Origin: Nonomuraea helvata
Lineage (GTDB): Bacteria > Actinomycetota > Actinomycetes > Streptosporangiales > Streptosporangiaceae
Length of the DNA: 64,000 nt
Assembly: GCF_039535785.1 (NCBI RefSeq)
Contig: NZ_BAAAXV010000001.1
Span: forward strand, 1,922,001-1,986,000
Direction of reading: 5' to 3'
In this document: positions 1 through 8,396 of the stretch, piece after piece
How the letters are laid out: each line of letters begins with the position of its first letter
Position numbering within the stretch: position 1 is the first letter of the stretch
The notes under the pieces: generated by a model
The model's input: only the letters and a program-made list of their open reading frames with translations
Told to the model about the DNA's origin: nothing
Databases searched by the model: none
Translations under genes and position numbers: made by a program

Positions 1-1286
1 AGGGTACGGCCCTCGTAGTCGTACCGGAACAGGCCTCTGACCTGCAGTTCCGGCACCACGTGGTCCACGAAGTCGCTCAGCCCGCCGGGCAGGATCGGCG
101 GCATGATGTTGAACCCGTCGGCCGCCCCGGCGAAGAACCACTCCTGGAGCTGGTCGGCGATCTGCTCGGGCGTGCCGGCGAGGACGCGGTGGCCTCGGCC
201 GCCGGCGAGGCGGCCGAGGAGCTGCCTGACCGTGAGGCCTTCGCGCCTGGCCAGGTCGATGACGAGCTTGCGCCGGCTCTGCGCGCCCTCCGTCTCGACG
301 GACACCTCGGGCAGGGGCCTGTCCAGCGCGTCCTCGGTCAGTTCGATGCCGGTCATCTGGGAGAGCTGCGCCAGCCCGTACGCGGGAATGATGAGGTCCT
401 CGAGCTCCTGCTCCAGGCGCAGCGCCTCGCGCTCGGTCGAGCCGATGATCGGCGAGATGCCCGGCAGGACGAGCACGTCCTCGTGCCGCCGGCCGTAGGC
501 GGCCAGGCGGCGCTTCAGGTCGGCATAGAACTCCTGCCCCTCCTCCAGGGTCTGCTGGGCCGTGAAGACGGCCTCGGCGTAGCGGGCGGCGAACTCCTTG
601 CCGTCCTCGGACGACCCGGCCTGGACCAGGAGCGGATGGCCCTGGGGCGAGCGGGAGGTGTTGAGCGGCCCGCTGACCGCGAAGTACTCGCCGGCGTGCT
701 CGATCGCGTGGATCTTGCCGGTGTCGGCGTAGAGCCCGCCGGTGCGGTCGCGCAGGATCGCGTCGTCCTCCCAGCTGTCCCAGAGCTTCCGTACGACGTC
801 CAGGAACTCGGTGGCCCTGGCGTAGCGGTCGGCGTGGGACGGCCGGACGACGCCGAAGTTGCGGGCCTCGGCCTCGCCCGCGGAGGTGACGATGTTCCAG
901 CCGGCCCGGCCGCCGCTGATGTGGTCGAGCGAGGCGAACTTGCGGGCCACGTGGAAGGGCTCGTTGTACGTCGTCGACACGGTGGCGATGAGGCCGATGT
1001 GGTCGGTGACGGCCGCCAGGGCCGACAGGAGGGTCAGGGGTTCGAGGCCGCCGAGGGCGTTGTGCCGGAGGGCGTGGCGGACTCGGCCACTTTGGAAGTC
1101 GCCGTGGAGGGCCACGCCGTCGGCGAGGAAGACGGAATCGAGCTTGCCGCGCTCGGCGATCCTGGCGAGCTCCTGGTAGTGGCGGACGTCGGTGAGGCGG
1201 GCGGGCTCGGTCCGGGGGTGTCTCCAGGCCGCCTCGTGGTGGCCGACGCCCATGAGGAAGGCGTTCAGGTGGAGCTTTCTCGTCAC
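1..1286 (-). CDS. FMN-dependent monooxygenase, NtaA/SnaA/DszA family (3' end cut by window edge)
   Basis: About 428 codons are visible, reading from a GTG that overlaps the stop of the upstream permease gene (GTGA). The protein starts VTRKLHLNAFLMGVGHHEAA and contains SGGRAGWNIVTS, typical of the bacterial-luciferase-like NtaA/SnaA/DszA flavin monooxygenases, which use reduced FMN from a partner reductase to oxidise organosulfur or amine substrates. The last visible residues, ending in YEGRTL, match the usual C-terminal end of this family, so only about ten residues are missing. It is the fourth gene of an SBP-ATPase-permease operon, which suggests that it desulfonates or oxidises the imported compound in the cytoplasm. 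The substrate is not evident from sequence. Confidence 0.88.
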   Translation of the reverse strand, partial: MTRKLHLNAFLMGVGHHEAAWRHPRTEPARLTDVRHYQELARIAERGKLDSVFLADGVALHGDFQSGRVRHALRHNALGGLEPLTLLSALAAVTDHIGLIATVSTTYNEPFHVARKFASLDHISGGRAGWNIVTSAGEAEARNFGVVRPSHADRYARATEFLDVVRKLWDSWEDDAILRDRTGGLYADTGKIHAIEHAGEYFAVSGPLNTSRSPQGHPLLVQAGSSEDGKEFAARYAEAVFTAQQTLEEGQEFYADLKRRLAAYGRRHEDVLVLPGISPIIGSTEREALRLEQELEDLIIPAYGLAQLSQMTGIELTEDALDRPLPEVSVETEGAQSRRKLVIDLARREGLTVRQLLGRLAGGRGHRVLAGTPEQIADQLQEWFFAGAADGFNIMPPILPGGLSDFVDHVVPELQVRGLFRYDYEGRT

Positions 1287-2161
1287 GTGGTCCTCCAGGT
1301 GGAGAAGCGGCGCTCGACGGCGACCAGGAGCAGGTTGAACAGCACGCCGAGCACGGAGATCGTGATGATGCCCGCGTACATGTCGGGGATGCGGAAGCTG
1401 GACTGGGTGTCGAGGATGAGGTACCCGAGCCCGGCCTTGGCCCCGACCATCTCGGCGAACAGCAGGACGAGGATCGAGTACGCGCCCGCCAGCCGCACGC
1501 CGGTGAAGATGGTGGGCACGGCGGCGGGCAGGATCACCTTCTGGAACAGCCGGACCGGGCCCAGGCCCATCGACCTGGCCGACTTGATGAGCAGCGGCTC
1601 CACGGTCTTCACGCCGCTGACGGTGCTGAGCAGGATCGGCCAGGAGCACGCGTACAGCACGAACGCGACCTTCGTCGTCTCCCCGATGCCGAGGATCAGC
1701 GTGAACACCGGCAGCAGCGCCACCGCCGAGGTGTTGCGGAACAGCTCGAGCAGCGGGGTGAGGAAGTCGGCGACCGGTTTGTACCAGCCGATCAGCAGGC
1801 CGAGCGGGATCGCCAGCACGATGGCCAGGGCGAAGCCGGCCAGCGAGCGGGCCAGGGACGCCTCCAGGTGCTCGGGCAACTGGCCGCTGACGAGGAGGTC
1901 GTACCAGGCGACGACGTTCTCCGAGAGCGGCGGGACGAAGACGGGGTCCACGACGCCGAGCCTGGGCAGCGCCTCCCAGGCGGCGAGGAGGAGCAGGATG
2001 GCCGTGGAGTTCGTGACCGCCCGCCGGACGCGCCCGCCGAGCAGCCGCCGGCGCGGTCTCTCCTGCGGGACGTCCTCCTCGGCCTCGGTCTCGGCTTCGG
2101 CCTCGTCCTCGGGCAGGTCGTACCAGTGGATGTCGCCGGGGAGCAGACGCTGCTCAGCCAT
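1283..2161 (-). CDS. ABC transporter permease, SsuC/TauC type
   Basis: The 292-residue membrane protein has an unusual acidic N-terminal tail (EDEAEAETEAEED, about residues 18-30) before the first membrane segment. The permease (BPD_transp_1) domain follows, with about six hydrophobic segments and the coupling-loop region around SARSMGLGPVRLFQKVILP, which contacts the ATPase. Members of this family form the channel for sulfonates, taurine, nitrate or similar anions. The start codon overlaps the ATPase stop by 8 bp and the stop overlaps the monooxygenase start, so translation is probably coupled. The exact substrate cannot be told. Confidence 0.9.
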   Translation of the reverse strand: MAEQRLLPGDIHWYDLPEDEAEAETEAEEDVPQERPRRRLLGGRVRRAVTNSTAILLLLAAWEALPRLGVVDPVFVPPLSENVVAWYDLLVSGQLPEHLEASLARSLAGFALAIVLAIPLGLLIGWYKPVADFLTPLLELFRNTSAVALLPVFTLILGIGETTKVAFVLYACSWPILLSTVSGVKTVEPLLIKSARSMGLGPVRLFQKVILPAAVPTIFTGVRLAGAYSILVLLFAEMVGAKAGLGYLILDTQSSFRIPDMYAGIITISVLGVLFNLLLVAVERRFSTWRTT

Positions 2162-2960
2162 GAGCCGTCACCACCGTCCGCTCCTGCACCTGCGCCGCCG
2201 CGACCTCTTCGCGCAGCAGGCTCCACACGCGGTGGCGGTACTCGCCGAAGGCCGGGTCCGCCCTCAGGTCGCCCTCCCGTGAGTCGAAGCGCACGTCGAT
2301 GACCTCCTTGATCCGGCCCGGCCTCGAGGTCATCACCGCGACCCGCTGCCCGAGGTAGACCGCCTCGTCGATGCCGTGCGTGATGAACACGACGGTCTTG
2401 CCGGTCTGCTCCCAGACGTGCACCAACTCCTCCTGCAGGGACTCGCGGGTCTGCGCGTCCAGGGCGGCGAACGGCTCGTCCATCAGCAGCACGTCGGGGT
2501 CGAACGCGAGGCTGCGCGCGATGGCGACGCGCTGCCGCATCCCGCCGGACAGCTCGTGCGGATACCGCTCCTCGAATCCGGCCAGCCCCACGAGCGAGAG
2601 GTGCTCGCGTGCCCGCCGCACCCGCTCCTTCTTCGGCACGCCCTTGGCCTCCAGGCCGAACTCGACGTTGGACTGGGCCGTGCGCCAGGGGAACAGCGCG
2701 TACTGCTGGAAGACGATGCCCCGGTCGAGCCCTGGCCCGGCAACCTGCTCGCCGTCGATGAGGATCCGGCCGGACGTCGGCACGGCCAGCCCGGCGATCA
2801 GGTCGAGCAGGGTGGACTTGCCGCAGCCGCTGGGGCCGACGAGCGTGAGGAACTCGCCCTCGCGCACGTCGAGGTCGATGCCGGAGAGCGCGGTGAACGG
2901 CCGCGGCTCGTCCCTGACCTGGAACGTCTTGGTCACGTTCCGGATGCTGATCTTGGTCAT
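2154..2960 (-). CDS. ABC transporter ATP-binding protein, SsuB/TauB type
   Basis: A 268-residue nucleotide-binding subunit. Walker [10 protein letters not shown] lies at about residues 42-50, the signature LSGGM at 137-141, and Walker B LLMDEPF at 158-164 followed by the D-loop ALDA and the switch His in FITHGIDEA. This is the standard set for the nitrate/sulfonate/taurine import family. The ATG sits inside the stop of the upstream binding-protein gene (ATGA). It powers the permease encoded immediately downstream. Confidence 0.92.
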   Translation of the reverse strand: MTKISIRNVTKTFQVRDEPRPFTALSGIDLDVREGEFLTLVGPSGCGKSTLLDLIAGLAVPTSGRILIDGEQVAGPGLDRGIVFQQYALFPWRTAQSNVEFGLEAKGVPKKERVRRAREHLSLVGLAGFEERYPHELSGGMRQRVAIARSLAFDPDVLLMDEPFAALDAQTRESLQEELVHVWEQTGKTVVFITHGIDEAVYLGQRVAVMTSRPGRIKEVIDVRFDSREGDLRADPAFGEYRHRVWSLLREEVAAAQVQERTVVTAHG

Positions 2961-3967
2961 GAGCCGTTCCCTCCGGCGAAGGGGTTGTACTGGTTGGTGT
3001 AGAGGTCGGAGACCTTGACCTGGCCGGGCTTGATCTCGCCCTCGCGCTCCAGCCAGTCGACCCAGATCTTGAATTCCTGGTCGGAGAGGACCCCGCCCTT
3101 GGCGGCGATGCCGGTGCTCTTCCAGAAGCGCACGGTGTCGGCGCTCTCGTTGCGGCCGCGCTTGGCGATGATCTGCTCGAACTTGGCGACGACCTCGTCG
3201 CGCGAGTGGGTCTGCGCCCACTCGATGGCCTTCGCGAACGCGGTCACGAACGTCTTGACGGTATGGGGGTTCTCGGCGATGAAGTCCTCTCTGAGCACGA
3301 CGGACCCCGCCGTGAACGGGCCGAACAGGTCGACGTCCTTGAACAGGGGACGCAGGCCGCCGCGCTCGAGCGCCTTGTCCCTGAGCGGACCGCCGAGAGT
3401 GCCGACGTCGAGCTGCCCCTGGCGTATCGCCTGCTCGGTGTTGACCGGCGGGATGACGACGAGCTGGACCTGCTTGATCTCCTCGGGCGTCAGCCCCTGG
3501 CGCTTGAGGTACTCCTTGATGACGGCCTCGTGGTGCGCGCCGAGGGTGTTGACGCCGATCTTCTTGCCGATGAGGTCGCGGGCGGTCCTGATCGGGCTGT
3601 CCTCTTTGACGTAGTAGCCCTGGTAGGTGTCCTTGTCCGAGCCGTAGTAGCCGATGACCGCCTTGATCGGGGCCTTGGCCGCCTTGAGCTTGATGACGGC
3701 GCCGTTGAACGCGCCGCCGAAGTCGGCCTGGCCGGTGGCCGCCGACTGGATGTCCTGCGGGCCGGAGGTGGTGTTGCCGACCCACTTCAGCTTGACGTCG
3801 CCGAGATAGCCGAGCGCCTCGGCCAGCTCGGGGAAGGTGACGGTGCCCGCGCTGCCCTGGTAGCGCAGCACCTTCACCTCCTTGCCCGGGTTCGCCTGCG
3901 CGGTGCCGCAGGCCGTCAGGAGGGCAGGCAGTAAGGCGGCCAGGAGGGCATGTCTGAACTTGATCAC
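2957..3967 (-). CDS. ABC transporter substrate-binding lipoprotein, SsuA/TauA type
   Basis: I place the start at the GTG at 3967, about 9 bases after an AGAGGA ribosome-binding site; the same frame runs upstream to 4030 without support. The 336-residue product begins with a short basic region, a hydrophobic stretch and the lipobox LLTAC, so it should be a lipid-anchored extracellular binding protein. The mature part (VLRYQGSAGTVTFPELAEAL) fits the NMT1/SsuA-like family that binds sulfonates and related compounds. It is the first gene of a four-gene operon with ATPase, permease and flavin monooxygenase, and is preceded by a marked inverted repeat at 4105-4150. Confidence 0.9.
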   Translation of the reverse strand: MIKFRHALLAALLPALLTACGTAQANPGKEVKVLRYQGSAGTVTFPELAEALGYLGDVKLKWVGNTTSGPQDIQSAATGQADFGGAFNGAVIKLKAAKAPIKAVIGYYGSDKDTYQGYYVKEDSPIRTARDLIGKKIGVNTLGAHHEAVIKEYLKRQGLTPEEIKQVQLVVIPPVNTEQAIRQGQLDVGTLGGPLRDKALERGGLRPLFKDVDLFGPFTAGSVVLREDFIAENPHTVKTFVTAFAKAIEWAQTHSRDEVVAKFEQIIAKRGRNESADTVRFWKSTGIAAKGGVLSDQEFKIWVDWLEREGEIKPGQVKVSDLYTNQYNPFAGGNGS

Positions 3968-4104
3968 GATGGGTCCTCTGATGGACGGGAGAGAGGGTGT
4001 CAGCGGTACGTGATCAGCGACACTGCGCACTGGCGACGTGGCAGAAGTCCACGTGCGGGCGCGTGGTCAGGTAAAGGCCCATGACTACGAAACTACGAGC
4101 CCTA

Positions 4105-4150
4105 GACCCTAAAGTCAATATTTCCTACTGGATATACATGAATTAGGGTC
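4105..4150. promoter_or_regulatory. Inverted repeat upstream of the sulfonate-type operon
   Basis: Two perfect 8-bp arms, GACCCTAA (4105-4112) and TTAGGGTC (4143-4150), flank an AT-rich core containing ATTTCCTACTGGATA (4119-4133). The structure lies in the 215-bp gap between the binding-protein start and the LanC-like stop, in one of the few AT-rich stretches here. It is a plausible operator/promoter for the minus-strand operon. The core element recurs in front of the LanC-like gene on the minus strand (ATTTCCTACCAGATG, about 5530-5544), which suggests a shared regulator. No regulator is identified. Confidence 0.5.
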
Positions 4151-4182
4151 AAGCCTGCGCGAGCAGCTCGTACGAGTCCCGG

Positions 4183-5511
4183 TCAACGGAGCACGGACGT
4201 GGGCAACGGGATCGCCGGGAACGGGTTGTCGGGCAGCAGGATGACGCGGCGCGGACGGTCGGCCTGACCTGCGGCGTCGAGGTGCAGGAGCGCCGCGCCG
4301 ATGCCGGCCGCGCCCACCATGTAGCCGGTGTCGGCCGTCACCTCGCCCGGGCGCAGCCGCCGGTACGCCTGGTACCAGCGGTAGCCGCGCCCGTCATGGT
4401 CGGTGGCCCGGCCGATCAGGTCGACGGCGAGCCGGCGGGCGTACTCCAGGTGGGCCTCGTCGCCCGTGGCCGCCCACAGCCCTACGAACAGCTCGATCAG
4501 GCCGGCCGTGCCGCAGCACTGGCAGGCCACGTTCCAGTAGCCCTCGGTACGGCGCCGCGGCACGCCGCTCTTGACGATGCCGCGGGCCAGCCGCTCCACC
4601 CACTCCAGGTCACCGGGGTCGCCCGCCACCCGGTACAGCTCGTAGAACATCCTGGCCACGCCGGCCGAGCCGGAGCAGAAGCCCAGGTAGTGCAACTCGC
4701 GCGCATGCGGCACGTGGTGCGGGACGACCGCGCAGCCACCGCTCACGACGCTGATCTCGCGGACGAAGGCCGCCCCGCTGCGAGCGGCGAACAGGAACCG
4801 CTCGTCGCCGGTCACCCCGTACAGGCGGGCCAGCAGGAACGCCGTGCCGGACGTGCCCGCGAGGAAGCCGGGCGTGACCGCGTCCACGGGCAGGTCGGCG
4901 CAGTCGCCGAACCGGTGCCCGGGGACGGGCAGGCGGGCGATCCGCAGCCCCGCCTCCACGGCCGCCTCCTCGTAGGCGGGCACGCCGAGATGGGCCGCCG
5001 CCCGCAGCAGCCCGAGGATGATGCCGCCCTCGCCCCGCTGGGCGGGGTCCCGCGACCACCCGACGCCGTGCTCTGACTCCCGGCCCCTGCGCACGATCAC
5101 GTCGGCGATGGCCGCCGCCTCCGCCTCGAAGCCGCCCTCGCCGAGCACCCAGCCCGCCTCCATGAGCGCGACCATCGTGCCGGTCAGCCCGTGGTAGAGG
5201 GAGAGGTCGTCCTGCTCGCGCCAGGTGGCGGCGAGACGGCGGGCCCCGGCCCTGGCGTCCTCCAGGTACGCCTCGTGACCGGTGGCGGCGGCCAGCTCGA
5301 GGAAGAACAGCACGATGCCCGCCGCGCCCGAATAGAGGGACCCGGGCTCGGCGGTGACCGCCGACCCGGCGTGCGGGTCGGGATTGGCCACCCAGTGCCG
5401 CCCGTGCCCGTCATCGGCCGCGGCGGACCTGATCCACTGGCCCGCCAGGATGGCGGCGGTCAGGGGGGAATCGGCTCGGGCGCTCGAAGCGCGGATCCTG
5501 TCCAGACTCAC
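4183..5511 (-). CDS. Stand-alone lanthionine synthetase C (LanC)-like protein
   Basis: A protein of about 442 residues from the GTG at 5511; no strong Shine-Dalgarno is seen, and a GTG 18 bases further upstream is possible. It carries the repeated GxxG signatures of the LanC alpha,alpha-toroid (YSGAAG 60-65, YHGLTG 106-111, FLAGTSG 216-222, FCSGSAG 278-284, CCGTAG 332-337, MVGAAG near the end). In classical LanC, zinc is held by Cys, Cys and His, the last two adjacent. Here the Cys equivalents are C279 and C332, but the next residue is C333 instead of His. No lantibiotic precursor, LanB or LanM is nearby, so a classical lanthipeptide role is unsupported. It may instead act in thiol addition chemistry linked to the neighbouring sulfur operon (inference). 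Confidence 0.8.
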   Translation of the reverse strand: MSLDRIRASSARADSPLTAAILAGQWIRSAAADDGHGRHWVANPDPHAGSAVTAEPGSLYSGAAGIVLFFLELAAATGHEAYLEDARAGARRLAATWREQDDLSLYHGLTGTMVALMEAGWVLGEGGFEAEAAAIADVIVRRGRESEHGVGWSRDPAQRGEGGIILGLLRAAAHLGVPAYEEAAVEAGLRIARLPVPGHRFGDCADLPVDAVTPGFLAGTSGTAFLLARLYGVTGDERFLFAARSGAAFVREISVVSGGCAVVPHHVPHARELHYLGFCSGSAGVARMFYELYRVAGDPGDLEWVERLARGIVKSGVPRRRTEGYWNVACQCCGTAGLIELFVGLWAATGDEAHLEYARRLAVDLIGRATDHDGRGYRWYQAYRRLRPGEVTADTGYMVGAAGIGAALLHLDAAGQADRPRRVILLPDNPFPAIPLPTSVLR

Positions 5512-5543
5512 AACTCGATTATCCCACACATCTGGTAGGAAAT

Positions 5544-5678
5544 TCAGGAAAGTCGCGGAACCGCCTCGACCAGCTCCCGCGTGTGCCGGCGTCGCGAGAA
5601 CACCTCCGTGACCTCTCTCTGCTGTACCACCTTGCCGTCCTTCATGACCAGGACCCAGCCGATAGTCTCGTGCTGAAG
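5544..5678 (-). pseudogene. C-terminal remnant of an Opp/Dpp-type ABC ATPase
   Basis: The minus-strand frame ending at the TGA at 5544-5546 reads IGWVLVMKDGKVVQQ then REVTEVFSRRRHTRELVEA and VPRL. This matches the end of oligopeptide/nickel transporter ATPases (vMy.GrvVE.g...evF..P.HpYTreLl.avP). Only about 40 residues remain; there is no Walker motif, signature or start, and upstream the similarity stops near 5678, just at the promoter of the next gene. It is a relic left by deletion of a larger transporter gene. Confidence 0.6.
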
Positions 5679-5707
5679 TGCCGCCGAGCCGCGATGGAGC
5701 CAGTCCG

Positions 5708-6040
5708 ATGATCTTCATTACCGCGAAGTTCCGCATCCTGCCCGAGCACGCCGACCGCTGGCCGCAGATCGCCGCCGAGTTCACCGAGGCGACCAGGGCC
5801 GAGCCGGGCTGCCTGTGGTTCGACTGGTCACGCAGCGTCGACGACCCGGCCGAGTACGTGCTCGTGGAGGCGTTCCGCGACGAGACGGCCGGGGCGGCGC
5901 ACGTTCAGTCGGCCCACTTCAGGCAGGCCCAGCAGACGCTCCCTGCGCACTTGGCCGAGACGCCCCGTATCATCAACGCCGCCGTCCCGCAGGACGACTG
6001 GTCCCCGCTGGGCGAACTGGCCGTCCCGGACCGCGATTGA
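5708..6040 (+). CDS. Putative quinol/antibiotic biosynthesis monooxygenase (ABM domain)
   Basis: A 110-residue protein from the ATG at 5708, with GGAG about 12 bases upstream. It begins MIFITAKFRILPEHADRWPQ and shows the ferredoxin-like ABM fold pattern: a first strand with F-R-I, the EPGCLWFDW segment, then EAFRDETAGAAHVQSAHF. The family includes cofactor-free monooxygenases such as YgiN and ActVA-Orf6, and many members of unknown substrate. It is monocistronic and converges with the decayed serine hydrolase gene, overlapping that frame at its 3' end. Confidence 0.8.
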   Translation: MIFITAKFRILPEHADRWPQIAAEFTEATRAEPGCLWFDWSRSVDDPAEYVLVEAFRDETAGAAHVQSAHFRQAQQTLPAHLAETPRIINAAVPQDDWSPLGELAVPDRD

Positions 6041-7069
6041 CAGTGATGATGGAAATGAGCGCCTCTTGCCAGGTTCGCGGCTCATCCCACGGTTTTGACG
6101 GCACCCTGGTTGTCCCGGCCTTCGACGCGCCACCCGGCAATGTGTACGGCTCCTCGCAGAAGTAGCGGTTGAGCGCGTCAACGGCGGCCAGCAGCATGTG
6201 CGCGACCGCCGGATCGTTGCGCTGCACGTTGACCGACACCGTCATCCGGCGTCCGCCCGTGGCGTCAGCGAAACTGAAGGTCTGGTAGCCGGGGATCGAG
6301 CCGGTCGCGCCCCACATCTCGCCGCAGGTGAGGCCCACCGACTCCAGCCCGAGCCCGTACCGGGGGAAGACCGGGGCCTGCGGAGTGCTGACGCCGGTGC
6401 GCATCTGCGCCAGCGAGTTCTGGCTGACGAGCCGGCCGCCGAAAAGCGCTCGGTAGAAGCGGTTCAGGTCGCGGGCGTCGGACACCACTCCGTACGCTGC
6501 CCAGGCGAAGGACGGGTTCAGCCGGGTGATGGGCCGCAGCGAGCCCGGCCGGGTCGGGTCGGCGCCCGTGGGCAGGTGGTAGCCGGTGGCATGCGGGCCG
6601 CGGATGCCGTCCCAGGTCTTGGGCAGGTAGGAACGCGTCATACCGGCCGGGCGGAAGATCCTCTGGTCGAGCTCGGCGCTCAGCTCATGACCCGTCACCT
6701 TCTCCACGAGCAGCCCGAGCAGGATGTAGCCGGTGTTGGAGTAGGCGAAGCGGCCCCGCTCGGGCTGGGGCAGCCGCTCGGCCTCATCGATGAGCCGCTG
6801 CGGCGTGTAGGTCCGCTTGCCGTACTGCTCAGGGTCGGCGAACTCGGCGGCACGGTCGTAGCTGGCCAGGCCGCCGGTGTGGTTCAGCAGCTCCCGCACG
6901 GTGATCTGGTCGCCGTCGTGGATCTGGCCGGGTAGCCGCTTGCCGATCGGCTCGTCCAGGCTCAGTCTGCCTTCCTGGACGAGCTGCAACACGATTGCGG
7001 CAGACGGGCCACGTCGCGCACGCCGGTGAAGTCGTACACGCCGGCTTTCGGGGAGCCAGGAGCACCGCG
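5973..7069 (-). pseudogene. Beta-lactamase-family serine hydrolase lacking its SxxK active site
   Basis: The frame from 6992 encodes a class C-like/D-Ala-D-Ala carboxypeptidase fold: LQLVQEGRLSLDEPIG, ELLNHTGGLASY, YSNTGYILLG (the YxN motif) and WGATGSIPGYQTF (HxG region). The N-terminal part, AGVYDFTGVRDVA, lies just upstream in another frame (about 7005-7069). It joins directly to AAIVLQLV, so the 30-40 residues that normally hold the nucleophile motif SxxK are missing and the frame changes. The product cannot be a normal serine hydrolase. The 3' end runs into the antisense of the ABM gene, so the true C-terminus is also doubtful. Confidence 0.75.
6038..6090 (+). repeat. Dispersed repeat copy A, immediately after a stop codon
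   Basis: Starting at the TGA of the ABM gene, the sequence TGACAGTGATG plus TGAGCGCCT and CCAGG is closely matched by 31545-31595, which also begins exactly at a stop codon (the chitinase gene). Over about 45 bases roughly three quarters agree, with one single-base gap. It may be the end of a decayed mobile element or a shared insertion footprint; no terminal repeats were recognised. Confidence 0.4.
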
Positions 7070-7133
7070 AGAGGAGCTTTTATTTTTTCCGGACTCTTGA
7101 CGAAAAACATGCGGGGTCGGCACACTTCCCGTT

Positions 7134-8396
7134 ATGTCACACCCCCGTGGCCCTCTGGCGCAGCTGCGGCGCGGGCACGAAGAGCTCGTGCTCGAGCTGC
7201 TGCGCAAGCACGGCCCGCTCAGCCGGGGCGAGCTGGGCAAGCTCTGCCAGCTCTCCCGGACCACCCTGTACGACATCCTCGCAGGGCTGCTCTCCACCGG
7301 CGCGGTGGTCACCGCCACCCAGCCGGACGCCCCCCGCGGCCGCGGCAGGCCGGCCGAGACACTGACCCTCCACCCGGGTGCCGGCCAGGCCATCGGCATC
7401 GACTTCGCCCGCCGCGCGGTGCACGTCGCGGCCGTCAACCTGGCGCACGAGATCGTGGGGTCGGCCAGCGAGCCACACCCCGCCGACCTGTCGTGGGAGG
7501 GGCGGGTGGACCTGGCCGAGCGGCTCGTCGCCTCGCTCACCGACGGCGGCCTGCGGCTGGGCGCGCTCAGCGCGATCGGCGTCGGCGTGGTCGGCCCGGT
7601 CGACGGCCCCGACTCCGAGGACGCCCCCGATCCGGCGGGCGGCGAGAGTACCCCTGAAGCGGCGGATGAGCCTGCCCACCCCGCACAGGTGCTGCTCGGC
7701 GAGCGGTTCGGCGTGCCGGTGCTGCTGGACAACAACACCCGGCTCGCCGCCCTGGGCGAGGCGATCTGGGGCGCCGCCGCCGGCGGCCAGGACGTGCTGT
7801 ACCTGCGCCTGTCCCACGGTGTCGGCGGCGGGCTGGTGGTCGGCGGATCGCTGCACCGCGGCGCGTACGGTCTGTCCGGCGAGTTCGGCCACATCACGGT
7901 GGACCCCGCAGGAGCGCCCTGCGACTGCGGGGGCACCGGCTGCCTGGAGACCGTGGCCTCGATAAGAGCCGTGCTGGACGCCTACCGCGCCGCCGGCGGC
8001 CGGGCCGAGGACGTGCCCGAGCTGGCCAAGGCCATCAGAGCAGGCGACGAAACGGCGCTGACCCTCCTGGAGGGCGTCGGCGGCAGGATCGGCGGCGTGC
8101 TTGCGGCCGTGTGCAACGCGATCGGCCCCAGCGTGATCGTGATCGGCGGTGAGCTGGCGGAGACCGGCGCCGCGCTCATCGAGCCGGTCGAGCGGGCGCT
8201 GCGCGCCCAGGTCATGCCCGTCTCCAGGCACCGTCTCAGCCTGCGCCGGGCCACGCTCGGCGAGGCGGCGGGCGCCCTCGGCGGCATCGCCCTGGTGCTG
8301 CACGAATCCCCGCTGCTCTCCCGTTACCCGGCGGGTCCCGACCTCGCGGCCGATCCCATCGACGTCTCCGAGCAGGCCCCGAAGGAGGGCTCATGA
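7134..8396 (+). CDS. ROK-family transcriptional regulator
   Basis: A 420-residue protein with an N-terminal winged helix-turn-helix ([20 protein letters not shown], about residues 24-43) and a C-terminal ROK/sugar-kinase-like domain. The latter has [40 protein letters not shown] and the zinc motif with [13 protein letters not shown] repressors usually sense sugars or sugar derivatives. It is the first gene of a run with transporter and sulfatase genes and its TGA overlaps the permease ATG, so it is likely a local, autoregulated controller of sulfate-ester use. A TTGACG element at 7097 precedes the start; no clear ribosome-binding site is visible. Confidence 0.9.
   Translation: MSHPRGPLAQLRRGHEELVLELLRKHGPLSRGELGKLCQLSRTTLYDILAGLLSTGAVVTATQPDAPRGRGRPAETLTLHPGAGQAIGIDFARRAVHVAAVNLAHEIVGSASEPHPADLSWEGRVDLAERLVASLTDGGLRLGALSAIGVGVVGPVDGPDSEDAPDPAGGESTPEAADEPAHPAQVLLGERFGVPVLLDNNTRLAALGEAIWGAAAGGQDVLYLRLSHGVGGGLVVGGSLHRGAYGLSGEFGHITVDPAGAPCDCGGTGCLETVASIRAVLDAYRAAGGRAEDVPELAKAIRAGDETALTLLEGVGGRIGGVLAAVCNAIGPSVIVIGGELAETGAALIEPVERALRAQVMPVSRHRLSLRRATLGEAAGALGGIALVLHESPLLSRYPAGPDLAADPIDVSEQAPKEGS

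Noticed and set aside
60..2282. A 740-codon open frame on the plus strand
   Set aside because: It is the antisense of the monooxygenase and permease genes; long open antisense frames are normal in GC-rich DNA, and its product has the low-complexity Gly/Val/Glu composition of a shadow.
2154..3785. A 543-codon frame fusing a binding-protein shadow to the ATPase
   Set aside because: The first half is low-complexity and out of frame with the real binding protein; the ATPase has its own ATG at 2960 in an ATGA overlap.
4183..5784. LanC-like gene starting at 5784
   Set aside because: The extra N-terminal 91 codons overlap the relic ATPase tail and the ABM gene start and have no family similarity; the GTG at 5511 begins the conserved part.
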